Origin: Nageia nagi
Taxonomy: Eukaryota; Pinophyta
NCBI GenBank assembly: GCA_050084985.1
Contig: JBITNC010000001.1
Coordinates: 200,756,001 to 200,820,000, forward strand
Direction: 5' to 3'
Length of the DNA: 64,000 bases
In this document: in pieces, positions 45,027 through 55,552 of the stretch
Layout of the letters: every line of letters starts with the position of its first letter
How positions within the stretch are numbered: position 1 is the stretch's first letter
The notes under the pieces: generated by a model
Seen by the model: only the letters and a program-made list of their open reading frames with translations
Databases searched by the model: none
Told to the model about the DNA's origin: nothing
Made by a program: the position numbers and the translations under genes

Positions 45027-46860
45027 AGTATGAAGAAATTATGAAATTATTTCATCTAGAAACTTAAACTATTTGCATAATTGGTTCCTATACTTTGGAA
45101 TTATCATAAGCTCTTCTATGGAAACTAATACTTTGAGCTTCATAATATCACTTCTAATATCAAACAAATTCCTCTTAGTTTTTCTAATCATATGTCCTTT
45201 AGGATTTTCTTCATTTATTTGTAAGTGTATCTTGAGAAATAGGTGGGGGGTATACCTTTTGAACTAAAGAAGATTGAGTAATTAGTTTGGGTATTTGGCC
45301 TCTTCATAAGTGATATCATGACTATCTAATTATTTATTTAAATGCTCCTTTGCTACCTTGTCTTGGATCTCCCTATTTATGAGTTTTATGACATTCACAT
45401 CATTGGCTAACTCAGTAATTACCTTCTTATTTTTAGTGGGCAAGACTACTAGTAAATCTTGTTTCACCTTTTTGATTGATGGATTTATACCTTGGCAATT
45501 CCAAATCAAAAACATTTGATTAGTATCCATATCTTCTTGAAACATCAGCTCACTATTCTTATCATGAATAGTCTAAATACAGTTTACCTTGGGATCTTCT
45601 TCTTGAACTTATTCTTGTTTAGTCATTTGATTCAAGTAAATATAATAGTGAGTAGGATTATGGGGCATTTCAAAAATAGGGTAGTAATATAATGCTATTT
45701 GATTCAAACTTGTGTTAGGAAAAGTATTAGATACAACATTCACATCCTTTTTTGTCTCTTTATATTTCATGTTTACTTCCCAAGGTGCATTGAAAAATTT
45801 CTTTAAAGGAACCTTTCCATCATTCTTTCTTGAGGAGATTTTATGTTTATTAGGCTAATTCTATGAATAATATGGCCTCTAATATTGCTAAGGTTTCTCT
45901 CTTTCCATTTATGTGACATTCAATTATTCATGCTAGAGAGTATATATAACATGTTTATACATCTTAGTAGATGGTTTGAGCTCTTTTGAAGTAGTAGGAG
46001 TAATCTCAACCCTCTTGGGTTTCTTTTTAGATATAGGCTCTAAAGAATATGATTTGAATTTACTAGCTCTAATCATTTCCTTCTTTATTTCTGATGTTGC
46101 ATTCATGTATTTTCAAAAAGCTTGAACTTCTTAATTTCTTATTTTATATCTAATGTCATTAGGAAAAGCTTATTTGTAATAAATAATGGATTGCACATTA
46201 TTAGGTCTAGCATCTATGGGTAGTTTATTTACAAGCTTGATAAATCTATAATTAAACTTACCAGTTGATTCATTCTCTTTCTTCTTGATTGTTGGTAGCT
46301 TAGTCAAGATTAGCTAGTCATTCTTTTTTTCCCCATACCTAGCTAAGAATAATTTATCCATCCTATCATAGGAAGCTACTTAAATATCAAGTAAAGCTTG
46401 AATCTAATCCCTTTCATCCTTACTAAGAATATGATAAAAAAAATTGAAGGACCATATCCTCATGTTCAATATTAAGGAAATCTAGAGCTTGAATAAATAG
46501 TTTGATATGTACCTCTCTAATCACTACACTATTTCTCTCAAATATAGGTGAATATTTTTCCATTTTATCAAGGAAATCATTTGTTATATTCCACTAAGTG
46601 AAGTCAAAAGCTCTATATCTACTAGTACTCCATCTATTAGCCATTTGTGAATTAGCCATTAGAAGGTTTTAATTGAGATTAGGATGTGAAATGGGTGAAC
46701 TTGGTATAATAAGAGCTTGAATAGGATGGCTAGAACTTATAGGAATGGAATAAGAAGAAGAAACTTCTTCTAAAGTATTGCTCAAATTAAAATTAGGAAG
46801 TTGTTGAGTGCATACCTTTATTCTAAAGAGTTCTTTAGGATCTAGTATTTCAGAGAACAA
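45027..46860 (-). pseudogene. gag remnant of minus-strand gypsy element D
   Basis: Read leftward from about 46660, translation gives SRYRAFDFT, NDFLDKMEKYSPIFERNS, REVHIKLFIQALDFLNIEHED, which has the look of a gypsy gag core (a target stretch, then a large helical domain). Further pieces follow to an open 71-codon part at 45330-45545 (NKKVITELANDVNVIKL). Many stops break it. It is cut at 45027 by element C and its continuation should lie left of 36267. Confidence 0.5.
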
Positions 46861-46997
46861 AGGATAACATCATCTCCTAGTATTGGGTACTTTGATAAAT
46901 TAATCAGTAGCTAGCATATGCAAAGTCACCAATACTATACTTAGTATAATTTTTATTTTTTATATCATTATTACAAGAAACATTTGATAGGAAAATA

Positions 46998-47022
46998 AGT
47001 CATCCCCAGTAATGACAACAAA
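46998..47022 (-). promoter_or_regulatory. Primer-binding-like site of element D
   Basis: On the minus strand the sequence TTGTTGTCATTACTGGGGA resembles, with several substitutions, primer sites found behind LTRs of plant Tat and Athila elements (form TTGGCGCCGTTGCCGGGGA, from memory). It lies just upstream of the element D gag in the right direction. Confidence 0.3.
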
Positions 47023-48150
47023 AGCTATTGTGATAAGATTTCACATACCTTTGATTTTGTATCAAGCTAGTTTCACTAAGTGTAAAATCCCCTAGTTTCA
47101 ACATATATATGAGAACACCTAGATATGCTCTCCTTTTAGGGATAAAATTCTACATCCCATGTAATATTTATACCTTATTGTAATTCCTAAGAATGCAACC
47201 CTTTAATGAGTTCACTTAATATTTTATCAATATTCTTAAATGAAATTATCAATTTTCTTACTTTATTTATCTATTTAAAAACTAAAATGGACTTATCTAG
47301 AGACAAGATAATCTAAACTGGCAAGAAGATAGGTGCCCTTATTCATAACATGGGAACAAAGTCACACATAATATAATGGAGAAGAAATTGAACTTTAATA
47401 ACAAAAATATTTATATATTTACCCATTTAAATAATGTAATAAGTGTAGAGGAAATAATTATCAAACATTTAAATAATATCATATCTAATTATTATGAAAA
47501 AAGGAATTCATACATGATACAAGGAATAAACCAACAAGGGCATCATCATTTTTATTAAAATAAAATTTAATTTGTGAATACAATAGTACATTCTTATACA
47601 TTCAATAAGTGAATTGTAATGATTGGACCAATTATTGAGTCCTTGATATAATACTTGTAAACAAAACTTAAACTATGCCCTATTCTAGACTAGTTAATCT
47701 GTTATAGATCTATAGATAATATCCATGAGTTGAATAGTCTACAACCTGATGATCACCTTATAAGATGCATAAATAACTAACTTAGAATATGTGGGAGAAA
47801 AAAAATGAAAGAATAAATATAGAAAGAACAAACAAAGATCACACAAGAATACCTTGCTAGTCAAAATTAGGAAAATAAGAAAAGACCCTCTCCTCGGTTT
47901 CTATTCTATCATTTACATATAAAAAGGAGGAAAACTATTACCATCTTGTTGATTTTTTTCAAAAATGTGCTTTTAGACAAAAGATGCTTCCACTAATTCA
48001 CATTTCAAAAATATGCTTTTGTTGCCTTCAAACCATACCTAAGGTGTTTCTTTCACCACCTGAACTACTTATGCTAGGAGATTCCATCAGATAGTTGAAA
48101 TTTTGGCACATGTTGCAATTTCTTCTACAACCTAAAAATATCAACCTTAT
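47023..48150 (-). other. Probable 5' LTR and untranslated DNA of element D
   Basis: No coding domain. The stretch sits upstream of the primer-like site of element D, where its 5' LTR should be. A possible LTR edge (TGTGATAAG on the plus strand at 47029) was noted, but no matching far end or second copy could be found, so the boundaries are open. Confidence 0.3.
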
Positions 48151-51100
48151 TTTCATGTACCTAGACTCCATGTTTGTTGATCAACTTATCCATTTTTTAT
48201 AGCTTACCCCACACTCTAGTACTTTTCTCATAAAGCTTAATGTATTTTGAAAAATATAGCAATTGATTCATTATTCCCTTTACTTATGCCATGAATTCAT
48301 CTTTTGTTTGCTTTTCTATTAGTTTTACACCTATCTTATCCCATTTTTCCTTTATTCCTTTTACTTATTTTGACTCTTTAGCAAATATTTTTTTAATTTA
48401 GTATTATGTAAGTCAAATTCTTGAAATACAAATATTCTTTCACTAAAGGTAAATGGAAAATATAGCATCTTTTTATTAAAAGGACTCATATATATCCTAC
48501 TAACATTTTAGTAGTTATTCTTTATAGTGTCTCTCTCTTATATTGTTTTAGTCAATAATAGATTCATGAGACATAACATTTAATCCATTTCTTGTAAATA
48601 TACTACCATGCTAACCATATTATCAAATATGGAATCATAACTTTTTAACAAATCATCAATAATTTTGGCCCCTTATCCTTCAAGAGTGACCTCTTGCATA
48701 GTAATCCTTGGGCTTTCCATTGTAGTTCTTTGAAACCTAGGTAAGGTTATAGGTATCTCCTTCATTGTATTCCTACCTTTAGTAATTCCTATATATTCTT
48801 ATTGTACTAATTATTCCTATCTTGCTTATTTTTCTATCACTTTCTCTATATGAATAGTTGAAGTGGAAGGTTGAACTTGTTTAGATTTGTGTACCTTCTA
48901 CATAATTACTCATTATCCTATAGAAAAAAAAGTGGCATGATCACTTGAGCCTTTGTTTCCTATTCAATTAAGGGTTGTTCATATTCATCTTTTTTTTTAA
49001 TGACCAAATACCTTTGAAATATTTCTATGTCTCTTGCAACTATAAATGAAGACTCCCTTTTTTTTGACTTCTTGGTGATATGCTCTTCTATAATACCTTA
49101 TAATTAAAAGTGATATATGAGGCCAATTGGGAAAATTGAACCTTTCATATGAAATTTATGTATTTTCCTCATATCCATTTGCATAAACTCATCATAAATT
49201 TTAATTTTTGTAGGCATAATGTAAGCTTGCTCCATGAATATCAAATATGTATCAATTTTCTTGGACTTCTCCACTATGGTTTGATCTACCTGATATGGAA
49301 TTATCTCTTTGGGGATGTCCTCTTTCACCACAAAGGCCTAATATATTGCACTAATTTTTCTTTTGCATCATATTGTTCAATATTTTAAGGAAATTCAAGA
49401 ATTATCTTATCAAATTGGATGACTATTTCATTTGATACCTCATCCATTCTATCCATAATATATTTTTCTTGTTCATTTGGATTCATGTCTTTATGATGGA
49501 TTATGGGGTAAATATTGTCTATATTTTTACTTATTAATTATTCCAATTTTGGATAAATATAACCAATTTAGGATGTTTTGTATTTAATTCTTCTCATTAG
49601 ATGATGTTTCTCCTAAACTACCTCCAAATCTTTGTCATTATTAAGGGCATCGGTAATCTCATCTTCAAATGCATCAAGTTCATGTTCAACCAAGTAATCT
49701 ATTAGCTTATTACAACTGTATAAAAGTTTCCAAAAGGATCAAAACCTTTCCATTCCACCTCTAGAAAATAATATGCATCCATGCTATAAATTATACTAAA
49801 AGATGACTTAGCATTATAGTAGGTTGAATGACCAAGTTCATAGGGATACTACATAAAGCTCATCTTCCCTTATTTTAATTTGAATAAACACTTTAAATTT
49901 TCACATACCTATTAGATTACTTCTTCATATAATATAGAATTTGAGCAAAACTTTGGAAGTAACTTGGGTTGTATATTCCCTCCATACATCCTTATATACA
50001 TAGACTCCTCTAAGAGTACTACTTATCCAACCTTATTTTCATGCAATAAATTCAAAAAATATGAAGAAATTATGGGAATGGTGTTGGTGAATCTAACATA
50101 CACTAGTTTTAGAAAATGATCATAGAACCAAGTAAAATCACCAAACTCTTCATGAATTATAGGTATAAACTCTTGAATATATCATTACACTACTCCTAGT
50201 GGTAATTCAAGGTCTCTAAGGATATCTTGCTTCCTTTGACCAACTATTATATGTACAAATAGATAATAGCCTATGAACTAGTGGTTTCCTATCCTGATAA
50301 TCCTTTTTACATTGGATTAGTTCCCTATACATACTTTAGCACAAAAATATTACCCAATCATATGCATCTATAGGAGAGAGAAAATATATGTACATAAAAT
50401 GGTAAACATCTCTCTGCATCCACCTATGTGATACCTTTCCCAACAAATAACTAATATTTGTAATATAGTATTATGCCTAACTTCTAAATGAGTATAAGTT
50501 GAGGGGGAATAAAGTTTTACCATAGAAAATTTCATCATCTATGAAAAACCTAGCCTTCCTAAGATCACTCATATAACCAAAGCCCATTATTTATGCAATT
50601 GTAAGATCAAGGAACTTAACTTTCTTATATATATGAAAAGTTTTTCATATTTATGCTGGATGCATGGAAAAGATTATCTTTTAGTCATGTACTTCAAAAA
50701 TTATTTTAGCTATGTTATATCTTTGTATTATCCATGTCATAAAATATATTAAAAAATGGACACTAGGGCACACTAGCTTGCCTAAGTATGAATTCCATCT
50801 CTTACATAGTGGATTTCATAATTTTGCATTCACCTTTTCCCATCTGAACAACCTCTTGAGTTCTCTTTGATCATATTCCAAAGGGTCATCCATTCCTTGA
50901 TATCTAGTTTCTAGGGGATGATATATAATATTATTTTCATCTCTTGGTCTTGAATCCCTTGTCTTGAATGTGCTAGGATTTCCCCTTTTTCCTTTGTAGA
51001 TAAATAAACATATATCCCTAATAGCTGATTATGATTTCACTAGTATGTCCCTCTCAATCTATGAAATTCCTATAGTTTCCATATATATCCTCCTCAGCTC

Positions 51101-51200
51101 TTCATAATTGCTCTCAAAACCCTTATTCTAGTAAATAGAAGAAAATTTTCTTATTCTTGCATTCTTCCTTCAAATTTTTAATGAGTTTCCCTCCTCATTT
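48150..51200 (-). pseudogene. Long coding remnant of unknown family
   Basis: On the minus strand, protein-like sequence can be followed for about 3 kb from 51180 down to 48200 with stops and phase changes. Pieces include MDDPLEYDQRELKRLFRWEK (about 50890), GYMSDLRKARFFIDDEIFYG (about 50578-50520), VSHRWMQRDVYHFMYIYF and SPIDAYDW (about 50430-50360), an open 75-codon part at 49104-49331 (MVKEDIPKEIIPYQVDQTIV), ITLPRFQRTTMESPRITM (about 48750) and KEKWDKIGVKLIEKQ (about 48350). I do not recognise it. It lies upstream of element D in the same strand and could be an extra frame of a transposon or a separate element. No RT, protease or transposase motif was seen. Confidence 0.45.
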
Positions 51201-51239
51201 TGTTGCAATGATCATTTAAAATCCTTACACAAAGAGAAC

Positions 51240-52319
51240 AAAGCTTGTGAGAATAGAATATCATGTATGTGGGTAAGCTAGGGTTTGTGCAGAAGGCTTA
51301 GGATTTATATGATGAAATATTATCTAATGCAATGTATAAATAGGTTATGTGATCATATAACACTTTATGCAAGCCTTATAAATTTTATGCAATTATTTAA
51401 ACCCTTATGTGGTGGATAAGACCCTCATGTGGACAAGCCAACCCTTGTGCAAAGAGAATAAAGCTTATACAAATGAATAAAATATTAAATCATGCCTTGT
51501 GCATTTAATATAATCTTTATGTGATGAAATTCAAGGTTATGTAGATAGACTTGGTATTATATAGATAAAAGATAACTTATGGGGACAAGTAAATAATGCT
51601 TTTGCAAAGGCTATAGAGCTTATGTAGTTTAAATAATGCTTATGCATACAACATAACCCTTATTAAATGTAAGTATTCCTTATAACATCAATTATTCAAT
51701 GGATATAAATCATATGTGATGGAAATAAGCCTTATGTGGTGGAAATGAGCCTTATATGATGGAGAAACTTGACCATTTTTAAGGCTTCAAAGGACAAAAA
51801 TAGTATAAGAATGTTAACTATAAAGTTTTCTAAGATCATTTAAAATATTAATAAGGCTTTTTGAATTAATATTTTTAGTATAATGTGCTAGAATATGTTA
51901 AAAAAAATTAGGCATCTCTATAGGTGTGTAAGGAGTAAGGTAAAGAAAATCTAAGTAGGAAAATGACTTCTATTAAAGGAGATTGGTTCATTATGAGGGG
52001 TGTTACTGGTGAGGCTTCAAAACATTATCGCTTGGGTGGACAAGATCTAGGAGATTTTTTATGAGGTGTTGGATTTTTAGAACATCATTAGACTATTGAG
52101 TGGATGATGACAAGTTTTGATAGAGTTGGTGTTAGATGATGTGTATGCCTTGGGTGGTCGACATGGAGTAGTATGTAGTTGGTTGGTTTTGTAGATAGTA
52201 TTTTTGTATTACTAAGTAGGTTTTATAGGGCCTTTGAAAGATTTTAAATATCAACCTCGCATTAGTTTTTGTATATTAGGTTATTGATTTCCATAAAAAA
52301 CCATCATCAATATATATTA
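51240..52319. other. Non-coding stretch with short CTTATGTGGTGGA-like repeats
   Basis: Between about 51290 and 51780 a short motif of the form CTTATGTG(A/G)TGGA recurs loosely (for example near 51405, 51730, 51750 and 51770). From 51950 to 52320 nothing recognisable was seen. No gene is supported. Confidence 0.4.
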
Positions 52320-52742
52320 AAAAAATAAACATTTAGACAAATTGGAAGAGGAGATTTTAGAAATAAATGGCATACAATATTCTCTTAAAGGTACTAACAA
52401 TATTTTAGATTATAATAATTTATAATAATATATACATGCATTTTGAATTTAATTTAATCAATGGTTACTAATGAGTATATATTATATCTTCATGAATTTA
52501 TAGATCATGACATGTAAAAATTTGTGAACCAATTTATCATGATGAATATGGAATATTATAAAGCTTGGATTTAATTAAATAATAGTAAAAGAAGTGCAAT
52601 TCTAAGAGAAAGAAAGAAGAGAAGAAAATATAGATGAAGATGCATTAAATATAGTTAATGGATGTAATATGATGGTAATCAGTATTTTATTCATATGCAT
52701 TTAATTTTTAATATTTTCTAAGATAATTGTAGCTAATATACA

Positions 52743-52840
<98 letters not shown>

Positions 52841-53340
52841 TTGCACTAATAATATTTTCATGTAAATGTGTGCAAGAATATCTTTCCTTACAATCTAGAC
52901 ATATGGTAAACACTTCAAAATTGAAAATAATAATAAGAAAAAAATGGTATTTGATTATGGAGTGATGGTTGATTTTGACCAAGAAAGTCATGCATGTACA
53001 AAAGATACAAATTGGCTACAAGAAATATTATAATATATTGAAAAAACTCAAGAAATTATTCAATTAGATTATAATTCTTTCAAATACATGCAATATTTAA
53101 ATATAAATTATTTGAAGTATTTAATCCAAGAATAACCTATCATGATTTACCTAGTGATTATCATGAAATTGAGTAATCGATTCTAAGTGATATTTACCTA
53201 AATATAAAGAGTTTTATCTTTTACAATAACATTGCAATAAAATATATTTTTGTATTGATATATTGGATAACAAATTATGGTTTGTAATTAATTATGATCC
53301 TAGAGGAAAATATATTATATTTTTATGGATGCTATATATT
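52320..53340 (+). pseudogene. Second CACTA transposase C-terminal fragment (DUF4216-like)
   Basis: The plus strand aligns with the minus-strand remnant at 24930-26260. Matching pieces are YLHEFIDHDM near 52485, the nearly identical VFDYGVMVDF near 52950, EKTQEIIQLDYNSFKYMQ near 53040 and WFVINYDPRGKYI near 53278. These are the same DUF4216-type motifs. A microsatellite interrupts it at 52741-52838. No CACTA ends were found around it, so it is a broken relative of the element at 24285-33044. Confidence 0.55.
52741..52838. repeat. (CATA)n-(TA)n microsatellite
   Basis: About seven CATA units are followed by about 34 uninterrupted TA dinucleotides. It lies just upstream of TTGCACTAATAATATTTT, a block that also occurs in the other CACTA copy without any such expansion, probably in an intron. 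Confidence 0.95.
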
Positions 53341-55000
53341 TGCATATCACATTTGCATTTTAAATATTTACAAAGAAAAATGATTGAAAATTAATACATG
53401 ATCAATAAAATTCCTTATTAACATATAATTTGTTAGTTACATAATTTAAATGAAAATTAATTCATTTTTATAAATAATAACAAGCACTTTTTAAGTTTTC
53501 ATAATTAATTTTAATGTAATCAAATCATTACAAGGCTCAAACTCTTAAGAGCATCAATAATTACATCATAAATAGCATTAGATTTTAAGCAAAAATTAAC
53601 ATCACATATAGTATCAACAATAACATTAGATTTATAAAAAATTGGCATCATACATAGTATCAAAAATTATATCAAGAAAAGTAGGAAAATGATGAAAATC
53701 AAACCTTGACATACTCAGATGCTAATAGCATTAGGAACCCACTCATGCATTTTTTTGATGCTAGTTTTGATGTCAATATGTCTTTTGGTAGTTGTGAGAG
53801 TTTCATCTTTTAGATAGGCTAGTACTTTAAATAAACCTAAGTAAAATAGTAAGCGTAATTCAATAGTTTTTATTATAGTGAATGAAGAAAGAAATGAATT
53901 GATATTAGTACTAAAGCCTCCTCTTGAAGCTACATACCAATCCATTATAACCTTGAATATTTGCTGTGATAAAGCTTGAATAAAGAATATACTTTCCATG
54001 TTATTATACATAAAATGGATACAAGCATCAAAAAAGGAGAAGAAAAAAATTGCCAAGCTAAAAAAGGAGTTGGGAAAAAGTAAAGAATTATATACAATTT
54101 AAAAGCAATGACCTACAATAGTAAATTATAAGGACAAGGAGCTTAATGAGAATAATGGTAAGAAGAATGTTGAGAATCAAGGTTTACAAGCTATTAATGT
54201 TGAAATGTATGCAACTTGGATAATATTTTGTTAAGCTAAAATAATAGAGTTCTAAGCTTAAGGGAAAACTTTAGGAAAGAGATCGATAAATTAATTGATT
54301 GCAAATGGTGCAAGAGAATTAGAAATGCATACATTTAAAGGAAATGTTGAATTTTAGGTATTTTATTATTATAAGAATTAAATATTTATTACCAATATTT
54401 TTTATAATTTGGGATTATGTTAATTAAATATATTATTGAAGCTCACATGGTCTTTGCCAAACATATTATTATAAGTAAGGTATTGTAAAAAAATAACTTA
54501 ACCCATGAAGTAATGGCTAAATTATGCCTCAAAGAAATACTTCATGGAAATAAAAGTGGGATAGAGGTAAATATTATTGATACAATACATGCATGTGAAT
54601 TCTTACATTAATGAAGGAAATATAGATAATTATTAAGATCTTGTAGGAGCAATCTCAAAAATTCACATGTATGATTGAATCTATTGTTGTTGAGGGAGTT
54701 CCTACTTTATAGAATTAAAAGAATCTTATAATATAAATACAATAATTATATGCACATTTGATATGTGATATCAATCAATCCTATACTAGCCCAAAGGTAC
54801 AAAAGTTCCTAAAAAGAGTGATGCTTTTCAAATAATCAATTTATAGGGTGATCTTAAAGTTTGGAATGGTATCTCAGTAATACATTCTTAATATTTCCAT
54901 CAAAATAGATGAGATCAAGGTTATATCACCCTTTTTTAATGCTCAAATTATGAAATTATTGTAGTATTTTAGTTTCCCCTAAGCCTAACCTAGGTATATA
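53341..55000. other. Non-coding or unrecognised stretch
   Basis: Around 53550-53680 three loose repeats of about 60 bp share CATCA-A-ATAGTATCAA-AATAACATTAGATTT. A 113-codon open frame on the minus strand (53715-54056; WYVASRGGFSTNINSF, TTTKRHIDIKTSIKKMHEWV) looks protein-like but I do not recognise it, and it has no context. A lysine-rich plus-strand piece (KKEKIAKLKKELGK near 54035) may also be a coding scrap. No gene is supported. Confidence 0.3.
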
Positions 55001-55525
55001 TCATATTCTTTAGAGCCTATAGTTGAAAGGAAACCAAAAAAATATCTAAATTGGAGGAATAATCTCAACCCTTTTGGGTTTCCTTTTAGCTATAGGCTCT
55101 AAAGAATATGATTTCAAATCCTTAGCCTAATGGACTTCAAGGTTCTATTTTTTATGGGAAGAAATCCTATCAAGTCACCTAAAATGTTAACCAAAAGTTA
55201 ACATCAAATTATTTCCCAAATAATTGCTAAGTGTTTCATTCTATTTTGGTTGGTGTTTTCAAAAGAAATTGATGATTATGAAGCTCATAAATAAAGTCAA
55301 CTTTGATTGAATAACTAAAGAAAGGTATCAAAATTTGTTAGTATTTTGATCTCAACATGAACCATATTATGTTAACATTTTTGGTCATTTTTGTAAGTAA
55401 TAACTTGAAGTTATGGTATTTATCTATTAGTTGTAAAATGTTAGGGAGTGGTAAAGGTTCAAATGGTTATTTATAATGAAATTATTGTAATATTTTAGTT
55501 TCCCCTAAGCTTAACCTAGGTAGAT
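54940..55525. repeat. ~60-bp direct repeats about 523 bp apart
   Basis: ATGAAATTATTGTAGTATTTTAG-type sequence followed by TTTCCCCTAAGCCTAACCTAGG occurs at about 54948-54995 and again at about 55472-55520 with few changes. Between them lies the foldback at 55001-55112. This may be a local tandem duplication or the edges of a small inserted unit. Confidence 0.6.
55001..55112. other. 38-bp foldback built from a gag segment
   Basis: Left arm 55001-55038 pairs with right arm 55072-55111. There are 34 consecutive pairs including two G-T wobbles (55023 with 55089, 55025 with 55087), then one unpaired base and four more pairs. The loop is about 33 bases. The right arm and part of the loop (TCTCAACCCTTTTGGGTTTC, then TATAGGCTCTAAAGAATATG) match the element D gag near 46000-46055. 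It has the size and shape of a plant small-RNA precursor hairpin. Transcription is not shown. Confidence 0.6.
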
Positions 55526-55552
55526 ACTAGGTGAACACTATCATTTAATTAT

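Noticed and set aside
52701-52991. 96-codon minus-strand frame rich in Ile-Tyr
   Set aside because: It is produced by reading through the TA/CATA microsatellite.
53715-54056. 113-codon minus-strand frame as a host gene
   Set aside because: It is protein-like but has no recognisable domain, no supporting exons and lies among transposon debris. It is left as an unassigned frame.
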